This document shows positions 15,652-24,219 of a DNA stretch of 64,000 nt, one piece after another. The stretch is from Armatimonadota bacterium (lineage in GTDB: Bacteria > Armatimonadota > Fimbriimonadia > Fimbriimonadales > Fimbriimonadaceae), in assembly GCA_022563855.1 (NCBI GenBank), contig JADFMN010000013.1, positions 20,947-84,946 on the forward strand, read 5' to 3'. The notes beneath the pieces were generated by a model, which ran no database searches, was not told the DNA's origin, and saw only the letters and a list, made by a program, of their open reading frames with translations. How positions within the stretch are numbered: position 1 is the stretch's first letter; every line of letters begins with the position of its first letter. The translations under genes were made by a program, and so were the position numbers.

Positions 15652-16515
15652 GTGAGGCAGTTCTACGACGAGAACGGGTTCTTCGTGGTCGAGGGCGCGC
15701 TTTCGACTGCTGAGATAGAGGCTTTGAACAAGGAGACCGTGAAGATCTGTCGCGGCGAGCGCGGCAACTTCGACGGGCACCAGGAGACGACCGACGACGA
15801 GACCGACGACGAGGTCATCGGCAAGTACCTCTGCATCCACTTTCCGCACAAGATCTCTCCGTTGATGACCGAGCAGATCAGCCACCCAGCAATCGTCGAG
15901 GCACTCACTACCGTGATCGGCCCGAACGTCAAGTGCATGCAGTCGATGCTGTTCGTGAAGGCTGCGGGCAAGCCCGGCCAGGCGTGGCACCAGGACGAGG
16001 TGTACATTCCGACCCGTGACCGCTCGCTGACCGGCGTGTGGATCGCGCTCGACGACGCGACGCTCGAAAACGGGTGCCTCTGGGTGATCCCCGGCTCGCA
16101 CAAGTCCGGCGTGCTGTGGCCGATGCGGTTCCACGAAGACGACCGGTTCGACTGTTCGCACGAGTCGTACCAGACGCCGTACTCCGACGACGACGCGGTG
16201 CCGGTGGAGGTCAAGGCCGGCTCGATCGTCGTCTTCAACGGGTACTTGCTGCACCGCTCTTTGCCGAATCGCGCTTCTTCCGGATTCAGGCGCGTCCTGG
16301 TGAACCACTATATGAGCGCAGAGTCGCTCCTCCCCTGGATCTGGCCCTCGGAGCCGACCGGTCTGGCCTTGCACGATCACCGCGACATCATCCTCATCGC
16401 AGGCGTCGATCCTTATGCGTACAAGGGCACCGAAGAGATCATGAAGCCCCACATCCGCCCTGACGGCGAAGGCGGCTGCGTCGACGGCGTGCGCAAGGAC
16501 AAGGGGTACGGCTAG
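15652..16515 (+). CDS. Phytanoyl-CoA dioxygenase (PhyH) family protein
   Basis: Fe(II)/2-oxoglutarate oxygenase of the PhyH family, about 287 residues. The iron ligands are visible: WHQDEVYIP (His about 113, Asp about 115) and the distal His about 201 in GYLLHRSLPN. The usual LENGCLWVIPGSHK strand lies between. It starts RQFYDENGFFVVEGAL, the normal family N-terminus, so GTG 15652 is preferred; ATG 15601, inside a repeat, would add 17 residues. The substrate is unknown; lipids, phosphonates and small metabolites all occur in the family. Confidence 0.85.
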   Translation: MRQFYDENGFFVVEGALSTAEIEALNKETVKICRGERGNFDGHQETTDDETDDEVIGKYLCIHFPHKISPLMTEQISHPAIVEALTTVIGPNVKCMQSMLFVKAAGKPGQAWHQDEVYIPTRDRSLTGVWIALDDATLENGCLWVIPGSHKSGVLWPMRFHEDDRFDCSHESYQTPYSDDDAVPVEVKAGSIVVFNGYLLHRSLPNRASSGFRRVLVNHYMSAESLLPWIWPSEPTGLALHDHRDIILIAGVDPYAYKGTEEIMKPHIRPDGEGGCVDGVRKDKGYG

Positions 16516-16525
16516 ATTTCGGAGT

Positions 16526-16547
16526 GCGCGGACGCGTCCGCGCTTTT
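16526..16547 (+). terminator. Terminator after the dioxygenase gene
   Basis: Perfect stem GCGCGGA (16526-16532) and TCCGCGC (16537-16543) with loop CGCG, followed by TTTT, 10 nt after the stop codon. Confidence 0.75.
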
Positions 16548-16640
16548 GATAGTGGTGGAAATCGTGTTTTGTACTTGCGGATTCGCTTCGGTAGCGCTAT
16601 GGAAAGCTCCAACGCGTCGGAGCACTCCCGAATCTACTCT

Positions 16641-16665
16641 GGAGGGTGGCGCTCCTGCGACACCG
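16641..16665. repeat. 25-bp dispersed repeat (GGAGGGTGGCG family)
   Basis: Begins GGAGGGTGGCGCTCC and ends TGCGACACCG. The stretch at 29655-29679 is its exact reverse complement over all 25 bp. Looser relatives are at 29544-29567 and 58633-58656. Confidence 0.75.
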
Positions 16666-16712
16666 GCGAACGGCGCGACAGCCCGTGAGCACCCGCTCGG
16701 CTCACGAAGACG

Positions 16713-17696
16713 CTAGCCTTCAACAGCCGCTCGTGCGGCGGCGATGTTCGCCTCGGGAGTCGTGGTCATCGTCACGCAGCCGGTGCTGATCACGAGCCTC
16801 TCGCCTCCGGTCTGGGAGATTGCATCCTTAACCTCGGCGGTCACCTCGTCGGGCGTACCGTGCAGCATGACGCCCTCGCGGCCGATCCCTCCGACGACTG
16901 CGCCCTTCGTGAACTTCGCATGGCCTTCGCCGAGCGTCGGCGACGTCTCGCGGTCGTGCCAGTTGACCATGTCGACCGGGTACTCGTCGAGCAGCTCGAA
17001 CATCGGGTCGGGGCCGTGCAGGTGCATCAGCACGTGCGTATCTGAACCTGAGAGCGCGTCCAGCACCGTCATGTCGTAAGGCACGCCGAACTCCCTGTAC
17101 TGCTCGTCGGTCGCCATGCTCCTTCCGATGTATTGCGTGGCGAAAAAGATGCTGTCAGCGCCGCTGTTCAGGCTGGCGGTGATGTAGCGGGCCATCGTCT
17201 CTGCAACGGTCTCCAAGCCCGCCTTCAGCGCATCGCCGTGGTCGCGCATGCTCTCCGCCAGCAGCTCTTCTCCCGCGAGCTGCTTGCCGATCGTCAGCGG
17301 CGAGAAGATCGTCTGCAAAACGTGAACGTCCGGCCCGACGCCCTCGCGGACAAGCCGCAGCGTCTCCAACTCCCGCGCGAGCACTCCCGCCTTGAAGTCC
17401 AGTGCTGGAAGGGCGGCCCAGTCCCCCGGTTCCTGAACGGCGGGCTCGATGCACTCGCGCGTGCCCTCCTCGTTGTCCTTGTGCTTGAACGTCGCTCCCC
17501 AAGCCTCCGCCGGATAGCTCGATGTCGGCGTGACCTTCACCAGGTCGAAATCGAACTGCTTTTGAAAGCTGATGACGGCATCGGCATGCCCTTGCGCAGT
17601 CTGATCCTCGTGCGGAAAGTGCCTCCAAAGCGCAATCGGCACCCTGTCGGTCTTCTCCCCTCTGATGGCGGCTTCGATTCGTTCCCTATGCGTCAT
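16713..17696 (-). CDS. Uroporphyrinogen decarboxylase-family (URO-D/MtaA-like) protein
   Basis: A 327-residue TIM barrel of the URO-D superfamily. It starts HRERIEAAIRGEKTDRVPIALWRHF, typical of the methyltransferase-type branch (MtaA, CmuA) rather than true HemE. HVLMHLHGPDPMFELLDEYPVDMVNWHDRET and VVGGIGREGVMLHGTPDEV match later barrel strands. Gly-rich HemE substrate motifs are not obvious. It may be a corrinoid methyltransferase or a decarboxylase; neighbours give no clue. TACAAT lies 10 nt before the ATG. Confidence 0.8.
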   Translation of the reverse strand: MTHRERIEAAIRGEKTDRVPIALWRHFPHEDQTAQGHADAVISFQKQFDFDLVKVTPTSSYPAEAWGATFKHKDNEEGTRECIEPAVQEPGDWAALPALDFKAGVLARELETLRLVREGVGPDVHVLQTIFSPLTIGKQLAGEELLAESMRDHGDALKAGLETVAETMARYITASLNSGADSIFFATQYIGRSMATDEQYREFGVPYDMTVLDALSGSDTHVLMHLHGPDPMFELLDEYPVDMVNWHDRETSPTLGEGHAKFTKGAVVGGIGREGVMLHGTPDEVTAEVKDAISQTGGERLVISTGCVTMTTTPEANIAAARAAVEG

Positions 17697-17727
17697 TGTC
17701 GCTTCGATTGTACCGAAGGAGCGAAGC

Positions 17728-19128
17728 TCAGTTTGGGGGTGCGACCTTGCCTGCGGGGCGCACGTTCTCGCCGGTGGTCTTCGTCAGCGCGTCGCCGAGG
17801 TCGCGGCGGGCTAGCTCGGCCAGCCGCAACAGCCGCTCGACGATCTCGGGGTACTCCTCGACCAAATTAACCGTCTCGCCAATGTCGCGGCGCAGGTTGA
17901 ACAGCGACAGCCCGATCTGCCTTTGCACCTGCCCGGCGCTCTTGCCGCCAACCCCCGGCGCGCCTTCTTGGTGCCGGTGCTGGTGCGGGAGGTGCAGCTT
18001 CCAGTCCCCCACGCGCACGGCCTGCAGCTGCCGAGGCCAGTAGTAGAAGAAGTACCGGTGCGGCGAGACGTCGGTCTCGCCGAAAAGCACCGGTGCGATG
18101 TCCCTGCCGTCGATGATGCGGTCCTGCGGCTCGGTCGTGCCGGCCAGCCGTGCGATCGTCGGCAGAAAGTCCATGGCGTTCACAAACGTGTCCGAAACCC
18201 GGCCAGCGGGCACGCGCCCCGGCCACCAGGCGATGAACGGCTCGCGCATCCCGCCCTCGAACGTCGTCCCCTTCCCCTCGCGCAACGGCCCGGAGACCCC
18301 AGCGTGGTCACCGAACGGCAGCCACGGCCCGTTGTCGGACGTGAACAGCACGAGCGTGCTCCTGTCCAGCCCCTCTTCGCGCAGCGTCTTGATGATCTGG
18401 CCGACAGACCAGTCCACCTCGACCATCGCATCGCCGTAGTACGTGTGCCCGCTCTTACCCTTGAACGGCTCGGAAACCCCGAGCGGTACGTGCCCCATCG
18501 AGTGCGGAAAATACAGAAAGAACGGCCCGTCCTTCTTGCGCTTGATGAAGTCCACCGCGTACTCGGTGTACCGGCGCGTGAGCTGGTCCTGGTCCGCCAG
18601 CGTCTTGACCTCCTCGACCGGCTCGTTGCCACGGTAAAGCATCAGCGGCGGCCAGTCCTTGCCGAGCCCCGGCCACATGTCGTTGGAGTACGGCAGCCCG
18701 AAGTACTCGTCGAACCCCTGGTTCAGCGGGAGCAGCGGCGGCGTGATGCCCAGGTGCCACTTGCCGACTATCGCCGTGGCGTACCCCTGCCCCTTCAAGA
18801 TGTCCGCGATCGTGATCTCATCCGGGTGCAGGCCGCTCTTGCTCGCTGGGCCCAGCACTCCCGGCACGCTGACACGCTGCGGATAGCAACCGGTGAGCAG
18901 CGCCGCCCGAGAGGGTGAGCAAGCCGGCGAAGCAACCAGAAAATCCGTGAACCGCGTCCCCTCGGCGGCCAGCCTGTCGAGGTGCGGCGTCTGATAATGA
19001 GTCTGCCCGTACGAGGAGAGATCGCCGTAGCCGACGTCGTCCAGGAAGATGATGACGAAGTTGGGCCGCTCCTGCGCCTGCGCCAGCCCACCGGCAAGGA
19101 GACATAGGGGGATTAGGCTTGCCCGCAT
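17728..19128 (-). CDS. Secreted sulfatase (arylsulfatase A family)
   Basis: A 466-residue type I sulfatase with a short Sec signal (SLIPLCLLAGGLAQAQ). The metal-binding start NFVIIFLDDVGYGD (Asp 30, 31) and the formylglycine motif CSPSR (Cys 70), followed by AALLTG, are intact. GKWHLG and FTSDNGPW are also present. It probably removes sulfate from a polysaccharide or steroid outside the cytoplasm. No maturase lies beside it. TAAACT (19135-19140) is 6 nt before the ATG, with no Shine-Dalgarno. Confidence 0.94.
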   Translation of the reverse strand: MRASLIPLCLLAGGLAQAQERPNFVIIFLDDVGYGDLSSYGQTHYQTPHLDRLAAEGTRFTDFLVASPACSPSRAALLTGCYPQRVSVPGVLGPASKSGLHPDEITIADILKGQGYATAIVGKWHLGITPPLLPLNQGFDEYFGLPYSNDMWPGLGKDWPPLMLYRGNEPVEEVKTLADQDQLTRRYTEYAVDFIKRKKDGPFFLYFPHSMGHVPLGVSEPFKGKSGHTYYGDAMVEVDWSVGQIIKTLREEGLDRSTLVLFTSDNGPWLPFGDHAGVSGPLREGKGTTFEGGMREPFIAWWPGRVPAGRVSDTFVNAMDFLPTIARLAGTTEPQDRIIDGRDIAPVLFGETDVSPHRYFFYYWPRQLQAVRVGDWKLHLPHQHRHQEGAPGVGGKSAGQVQRQIGLSLFNLRRDIGETVNLVEEYPEIVERLLRLAELARRDLGDALTKTTGENVRPAGKVAPPN

Positions 19129-19134
19129 GCGGCG

Positions 19135-19140
19135 AGTTTA
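19135..19140 (-). promoter_or_regulatory. -10 box of the sulfatase gene (leaderless type)
   Basis: TAAACT on the minus strand followed by 6 nt and the ATG. One of the clearest cases of the pattern. Confidence 0.5.
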
Positions 19141-19149
19141 GCAGACCGG

Positions 19150-19593
19150 CTAGCGCGGCAGCCCCGGATAAATCTCTCTGTCCAAGGAGGCGACGACGAC
19201 CTTCCACTCGTCGTCGATCTTCCTCAGTTCGAGCTCGAATCGGTCTGGAAACGCGCTGTTCTTATCGGAATTCCTAATCAGCTCCATTCGGACAGCGGCT
19301 TTGTCTTCGCTCTGCCTAACGGAGTCCTCGATACTGAATTGAAAAACGTAATGCGGCCCAACGACGCTCGTCGTGTACTCCCACTTTTCTCGCAATTCGT
19401 CATCGGTGACGCCATCCATGTGGCTCAGCTCCACTAGCACGTCGACATCGCCCTCTGAGAGCGCAGCCATGAACTTGGCGCCAGTTGTAGAGGGCGATTC
19501 GCCCGCCAGCACGACGATGAGGATGAGCGCCAAGACGAACGCGCCCAATATGATCGTCAAGTACGGTACGCGCCCCAATCGCTTCATGCTCAT
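19150..19593 (-). CDS. Membrane-anchored NTF2-like protein (DUF4878-like)
   Basis: A 147-residue protein with one N-terminal membrane helix (YLTIILGAFVLALILIVVLAG). The rest fits an NTF2-like lipoprotein-type domain: ATGAKFMAALSEGDVDVLVELS-like helices, then strands HYVFQFSIEDSVRQ, KAAVRMELIR, DRFELELRKIDDEWKVVVAS. Such domains often sit in periplasmic proteins of unknown function. It follows the next gene by 20 nt, so the two are probably one transcript. Confidence 0.6.
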   Translation of the reverse strand: MSMKRLGRVPYLTIILGAFVLALILIVVLAGESPSTTGAKFMAALSEGDVDVLVELSHMDGVTDDELREKWEYTTSVVGPHYVFQFSIEDSVRQSEDKAAVRMELIRNSDKNSAFPDRFELELRKIDDEWKVVVASLDREIYPGLPR

Positions 19594-19613
19594 GTTGATT
19601 CTTCAGTTCCGTT

Positions 19614-20021
19614 CTACATGCTCTGCAACAACGCTATCGTGAGTTCCGTGTCAATTTGCCACTTTGAAAGCGGCTTTACCATGTAGAACGGCACGAAAGC
19701 TTGACCGAACCCTGCCGAAAAGTAGCCCATAGTGACGATCGCGCTGCGCCCCTTGCGCTCGATACTCACAACGCGAATACCCTCGCTGACACCCATCAGA
19801 TTGAATACGCGAACCTGCAACTCTCGTGCCGATCCGCTCTCAGGGTCCTGCAGCACCACCGCGCTCAGCCGATCTCCGTCGTTGCTCAGCACCGCTACGT
19901 GATACAGTTGCAGCGCGCTCTCTGGCCCGCTGAACTGAGCGCTCGCGAACACCGAAATCGTGAGAATCGCCATGACGCCTGCCGCGACGATCGACGATGT
20001 CTGTCTGGGGAAACTAGTCAA
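19614..20021 (-). CDS. Exported protein of unknown function, NTF2-like
   Basis: About 135 residues from a TTG at 20021: membrane or signal segment SIVAAGVMAILTISVFASAQ, then SGPESALQLYHVAVLSNDGDRLSAVV and beta strands ending SKWQIDTELTIALLQSM. It resembles its downstream neighbour in layout and may be a diverged paralogue. TTG is chosen because it lies shortly before the signal and 8 nt after TAAAAT; the frame runs open further up without plausible sequence. Confidence 0.5.
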   Translation of the reverse strand: MTSFPRQTSSIVAAGVMAILTISVFASAQFSGPESALQLYHVAVLSNDGDRLSAVVLQDPESGSARELQVRVFNLMGVSEGIRVVSIERKGRSAIVTMGYFSAGFGQAFVPFYMVKPLSKWQIDTELTIALLQSM

Positions 20022-20107
20022 CGAGCGCGATTTTACCAGCCGTGTGAACTCCGATCCTCTTGTCTCGTCCCCTCTCACAGGCCATAATGTATGGGTAGGT
20101 GCACGGT

Positions 20108-21340
20108 ATGAGCGAATTCTCACGTAGAGAGCTGTTTCAGCGTGGCGGCATGATCGCTGTCGGCATGATGGCGCCACCTTGGTTGGCTGCGGTTGCAAGA
20201 ACTGACCTGGTCAAGAGGTCCCTAGGCGGCAAGGCGCCTTCTGAAAACGTACTCGTCGTGTGCCAGTTTTCCGGCGGCAACGACGGGCTGAACACGATCG
20301 TGCCGTACGCCGACGCCGAGTACGCCAAGATTCGCCCGACGATCGGAGTCAAGGACGACGAGGTTATCAAGCTGACCGAGTCGATCGGACTGCACCCCGA
20401 GATGGGCGGAATCGCCGAACTGTACCAGGAGGGCAAGGTCGCGATCATCCAGGGCGTCGGGTATCCGCAGCCGAATCGATCCCACTTCCGGTCGATGGAC
20501 ATTTGGCACTCGGCCAGTCCGACAGGCAAGATGAAGTACGGCTGGATCGGTCGGCATTTCGATAACGAGCTCTTGGCAGGTCCCGTCAACGCGATTTCCG
20601 GGATTGGCCTTTCGGTCGAAAAGCCGAGAGCGCTGAACGCCAAGAACGCGAGCATCCCGTGCTTTGCCAGCCTCGCCGATATCCAGGCGATGGTCGGCAA
20701 TCAAGACGTTGAGAGGATGCTGAGAGAGATCCAGGGGAAGGAGGCCGAGGCTGGCAGCGCGACGCGAGCCATACAGATGGCGAACAACACGGCGCTGGAC
20801 GCGATGGCCGAACTGCAGAGCAGACTCTCAACTTTCACTCCTCAACAGACGTACGCCAACGACCGGTTCGGCAATTCGTTCAAGCAAGTCGCCCAGATCG
20901 TTGCCAGCTGTCCGCTGACGCGAGTCGTGTACATCAGCGCCGGCGGATTCGACACGCACAGCAATCAGATCGTGAACCACGGTCGGTTGATGAAGCAGTT
21001 CTGCGACGCCATTCTCGCGTTCCAGCGGGAGATGGAGGCCGTCGGACGGGCGGACAAAGTGATAACGCTGGTGTTCAGCGAGTTCGGCCGTCGATCGTAC
21101 GAGAACGGAAGCCAAGGCACCGATCACGGCGCGGCCGGACCGATGATGCTGATCGGCAGCAAAGTCAAGGGCGGTCTGCACGGCCCGCACCCGAGCCTCA
21201 CCGATCTGGATCGCGGCGACTTGAAGTGGAGCACTGACTTCAGACAGGTGTACGCGACGACGCTTGACAACTGGATGGGCAGTGACTCTGGGACGGTTCT
21301 AGGCGAGGACTTCACGAAGCTGGACGTGCTCGAAGCTTAG
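20108..21340 (+). CDS. DUF1501 family protein with Tat signal
   Basis: A 410-residue sulfatase-fold protein of the DUF1501 family. FSRRELFQRGGMIAVGMMAPPWLAAVA is a twin-arginine signal. VLVVCQFSGGNDGLNTIVPYAD, QPNRSHFRSMDIWHSASP and VFSEFGRRSYENGSQGTDHG are the family blocks, with likely metal ligands Asp, Glu and His. In other bacteria it is usually next to a DUF1800 gene, which is missing here. The ATG at 20108 is chosen over a GTG 9 nt earlier. The last 42 nt overlap lipB on the other strand. Confidence 0.92.
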   Translation: MSEFSRRELFQRGGMIAVGMMAPPWLAAVARTDLVKRSLGGKAPSENVLVVCQFSGGNDGLNTIVPYADAEYAKIRPTIGVKDDEVIKLTESIGLHPEMGGIAELYQEGKVAIIQGVGYPQPNRSHFRSMDIWHSASPTGKMKYGWIGRHFDNELLAGPVNAISGIGLSVEKPRALNAKNASIPCFASLADIQAMVGNQDVERMLREIQGKEAEAGSATRAIQMANNTALDAMAELQSRLSTFTPQQTYANDRFGNSFKQVAQIVASCPLTRVVYISAGGFDTHSNQIVNHGRLMKQFCDAILAFQREMEAVGRADKVITLVFSEFGRRSYENGSQGTDHGAAGPMMLIGSKVKGGLHGPHPSLTDLDRGDLKWSTDFRQVYATTLDNWMGSDSGTVLGEDFTKLDVLEA

Positions 21341-21964
21341 GTCGAAGACGTTCTCGAACGCCTTGGCGATCAGCGGCATCGCTTCGTCGATCGTCACCTT
21401 GCGACCGCACGCCTCGCTCAGGCTAGTCACGCCGTGCGTCGAGATTCCGCACGGAACGATGACGTCGAAGCTGCTCAGGTCGTTGTCGCAGTTCAAAGCG
21501 ATTCCGTGGAGGCTGACCCAGCGCCGGACCTTGATCCCGATTGCCGCTATCTTCTTTTGGTCAACCCACACACCCGTGTTGACAGAACTCCTCTCGCCCT
21601 TTACACCCAGATAGTCGATAGCCCGGATCACCGCCTCCTCCAAGCCGCGCATCCACTTGTGCAAGTCTTTGCCGTGCTTGCGCAGGTTGAAAATCGGATA
21701 GACGACCAGTTGGTTGGGGCCGTGGTACGTGACGTCTCCGCCCCGATCCGTCTTGACGACTTCTATTCCGAGACTCGCGTACTCGTCTGCGGAAAGCAGG
21801 AGATTCGACTCTTTGTGACTCGCTCCCAGCGTCAACACCGGATCATGCTCGACGAACAGCAGCGTGTCATCGCCGCCTTGCTCCACGTCTTGGGCGATCC
21901 GCTTCTGGAAATCCCACGCGGCGACGTAACCCATGTGCCCGAGGTCGATGCAGCGAGCGTTCAT
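21299..21964 (-). CDS. lipB: Octanoyl-ACP:protein N-octanoyltransferase
   Basis: Moves octanoate from ACP to lipoyl domains, the first step of lipoate synthesis. The 221-residue protein has RGGDVTYHGPNQLV (residues 74-87), Lys 145 in AAIGIKVRRWVSLHG and the catalytic Cys 172 in VPCGI. It overlaps the upstream cyclase gene by 4 nt and the convergent DUF1501 gene by 42 nt. lipA is not in the window. Confidence 0.96.
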   Translation of the reverse strand: MNARCIDLGHMGYVAAWDFQKRIAQDVEQGGDDTLLFVEHDPVLTLGASHKESNLLLSADEYASLGIEVVKTDRGGDVTYHGPNQLVVYPIFNLRKHGKDLHKWMRGLEEAVIRAIDYLGVKGERSSVNTGVWVDQKKIAAIGIKVRRWVSLHGIALNCDNDLSSFDVIVPCGISTHGVTSLSEACGRKVTIDEAMPLIAKAFENVFDLSFEHVQLREVLA

Positions 21965-23712
21965 GATGCCAACGTCGGGTTGAGCACGAAGTACACCTTG
22001 TGACCGTCGATCTGCTCGCGCATCTCGGCGACACGCTCCTCTTTGACGTGCTCAAGAACCGGAAAGGTGATCGCAATGCCGCCGACCGGGGCATCCCGCT
22101 CAACGTGAGCTGCAATATCGATGATCTCGTTGAAGGGAACGTCCGATAGCTGCGCCGAGGTTTTTCCGGTATGAATGCCGACCCGAACCCGAAACGGATC
22201 GTCGAGACGATTCACTCCTCCGTTGAACCGCGCAATCTCCGACTGGATCTCCTTTCCTGCGAACAGGGCGTCGACGCACCTCGAAAACGTCAGCACGGCC
22301 CCGTCGCCCGCCGTCGACAGGACGACTCCGCCCTGGCTCGCCGCGATCCTGGCGACAAGGTCCTGAAAAGCGCGAAAGCTGTACTCGACGTGCAGCGGAT
22401 CGGCCGAGGCCTTCATCTTCGTGCTGTTCGCGACGTCTACGGACATGACGCACGTCGCCTCGATCCTCGGATTGAGCCTCCATTGAATCTGCACGATCTC
22501 CGCCAGCACGATCGCTGGATCTCGCTCCCTGAGTCGCCGATGCCGCTTGGTTTGCTCATCGACGTGCGATGCCATTCCAGACACCACGGCGAGCACCAAG
22601 ACCCCGGACATGCGCAAGTAGGCGCTGCCCTCGAGGAAGGTAAGCCGAAGCCAATCCGACCCATATTGGCCGTACGGCACCGCTAAGACCATGGTCGAGG
22701 CGAGAAACATGAGCCCGAGAGACAGCAGCGCGCGCCTGACACCTCCCGAACCGTAACCGACCCCCAGGTACGTTGTGCCGGCGATTCCGAGCATCACGAC
22801 CCGGGCCATCGGTGGTACGGAACCTGTAGTCGACAGCGAGCCGAGGAATCCAAGCTCGATCGCACCCAGAAGCAGTCCGATTGCTACCGCCACGATCGGG
22901 TAGAGCCGCGACTTGCGCAGGGTGTCGAGCAGATTCAGGTCGCGCTTGAGCGGCTGGCCGTCCGCCTTGAAACCCTTCAGCCGCGCCTGGAGATAGAACA
23001 GCCGATCGAGAAGATCCTGACGAGAAAGCTTCTGCTCGTGCCTCTCTTCATGCTTGAGCCGCGCGTATCCGCCAAGCAGCGCTACAGGCCCCATGACGCC
23101 AAGATAGACCGCGCCGAGGACGAGCGCCGCAACGATCGGGGGGAACGTACTGTCGGCAGAGAACGAGCCCTGGAAGGTAAGCACCCCAGCAAGACCGAGT
23201 GCCACCACCCCCGCCCCGAAGATCGGGTACCGCATCCGGCCGTGCCGGGCGTAACCCACAGCCTGAAATGCCAGCATGACCACTAACGCCGTGGCCTGGG
23301 CTCTGAAGACGCCAGCCAGAGGATTGGGCTCGTTCGCCGCTTGCATCGGAGTCGTGAACCACTGCCTCATGAAATCGAAGAGCTGCACCACAGCAAACCC
23401 ACCGACGAAGGTAGCGATGATGAATGCGTACGGCCTCCCTGTTAGACGCGTCGTCACGTCGCAGACGTAGCTCCAAAGGTTCTCGATTAGCTGCCGGATC
23501 GACCGCCAGAGAGCCTCGCGCGTCTCGGAGCGATAGCTCCTGCGCTGCAGAGCGTCGAGCACCTCCTCGACGAACGACTTGGACAGCCCGAAGTCCGCCG
23601 CCAGCTGCTCCGCGTCATGTACTACGACGTACGGATCGGCTTTCAAATGGGCGGCGAGATCGTCGAGCGACGACGAAGCCTTTTCCTCGGGAGCCGTCGT
23701 AATTTCGGGCAA
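21961..23712 (-). CDS. Membrane adenylate/guanylate cyclase (class III)
   Basis: A 583-residue protein. The N-terminal 90 residues are soluble; about 6-8 membrane helices follow between residues 95 and 385 in two groups separated by a charged loop (220-270). The class III catalytic domain starts near 415: VMSVDVANSTKMK with metal Asp 426, STAGDGAVLTF with Asp 470, and VRVGIHTGKTSAQ. It should make cAMP or cGMP. The start is TTG at 23712 with GAGAGG just upstream. It is coupled to lipB by a 4-nt overlap. Confidence 0.85.
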   Translation of the reverse strand: MPEITTAPEEKASSSLDDLAAHLKADPYVVVHDAEQLAADFGLSKSFVEEVLDALQRRSYRSETREALWRSIRQLIENLWSYVCDVTTRLTGRPYAFIIATFVGGFAVVQLFDFMRQWFTTPMQAANEPNPLAGVFRAQATALVVMLAFQAVGYARHGRMRYPIFGAGVVALGLAGVLTFQGSFSADSTFPPIVAALVLGAVYLGVMGPVALLGGYARLKHEERHEQKLSRQDLLDRLFYLQARLKGFKADGQPLKRDLNLLDTLRKSRLYPIVAVAIGLLLGAIELGFLGSLSTTGSVPPMARVVMLGIAGTTYLGVGYGSGGVRRALLSLGLMFLASTMVLAVPYGQYGSDWLRLTFLEGSAYLRMSGVLVLAVVSGMASHVDEQTKRHRRLRERDPAIVLAEIVQIQWRLNPRIEATCVMSVDVANSTKMKASADPLHVEYSFRAFQDLVARIAASQGGVVLSTAGDGAVLTFSRCVDALFAGKEIQSEIARFNGGVNRLDDPFRVRVGIHTGKTSAQLSDVPFNEIIDIAAHVERDAPVGGIAITFPVLEHVKEERVAEMREQIDGHKVYFVLNPTLAS

Positions 23713-23773
23713 GACAACCTCTCAGTACAGTACTACCCCAGCGAGCGCAAGAGTTTCCAGTCCTCCTGCCGAC

Positions 23774-24133
23774 CTAGGCGTCACCCGACTCGTGCTCTTC
23801 CGGTGCTTTCTTGGCAACAGCCTTCTTCGCCGGAGCGGCCTTCTTCGTAGTCGCCTTCTTGGCTGCCGTAGCCGTCGACTTAGACTTTGCGGGACTCTTC
23901 TTGGCCGCTGGTTTCTTGGCAGCGGTTTTCGCGGGTGCCTTCTTCGTAGCGGCCTTCTTAGCCGGTGCCTTCTTCGCCGCCGGCTTCTTCTCTGCCGGCG
24001 AACCAGCGGCCTTGCTCGTTGCGCGGGACTTGCGAGCTGAACCCTTGTTCGCCTTCAGCTCCTTGATAACTGCCCGGACGTGCTTTGCCTTGCGGTGTCG
24101 CCTCTGCCGAAGCTCCTTGTTGCGAACTCTCAT
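23774..24133 (-). CDS. Lysine/alanine-rich histone H1-like protein
   Basis: A 119-residue, very basic protein. Residues 1-30 are Arg/Lys rich (RNKELRQRRHRKAKHVRA). From about residue 45 it is a run of AAKKPAAKK, PAKKA and TKKAP units like the C-terminal tail of histone H1 or bacterial HctB/AlgP-type proteins, ending acidic (PEEHESGDA). It probably binds DNA or RNA nonspecifically. The repeat makes the length prone to variation between strains. It is monocistronic between lgt and the cyclase gene. Confidence 0.75.
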   Translation of the reverse strand: MRVRNKELRQRRHRKAKHVRAVIKELKANKGSARKSRATSKAAGSPAEKKPAAKKAPAKKAATKKAPAKTAAKKPAAKKSPAKSKSTATAAKKATTKKAAPAKKAVAKKAPEEHESGDA

Positions 24134-24219
24134 ACTGTGATGCCGAGGTTACCCTCTCAACCGGTCCGGCCTATGCAAAGCCGCAGCACAGTCGTACCCG
24201 TTGACCAGTTCCGAGGGCG

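Noticed and set aside
14953..16452. 499-residue minus-strand open frame across typA and the dioxygenase gene
   Set aside because: Arg-rich shadow of two well-supported genes in other frames.
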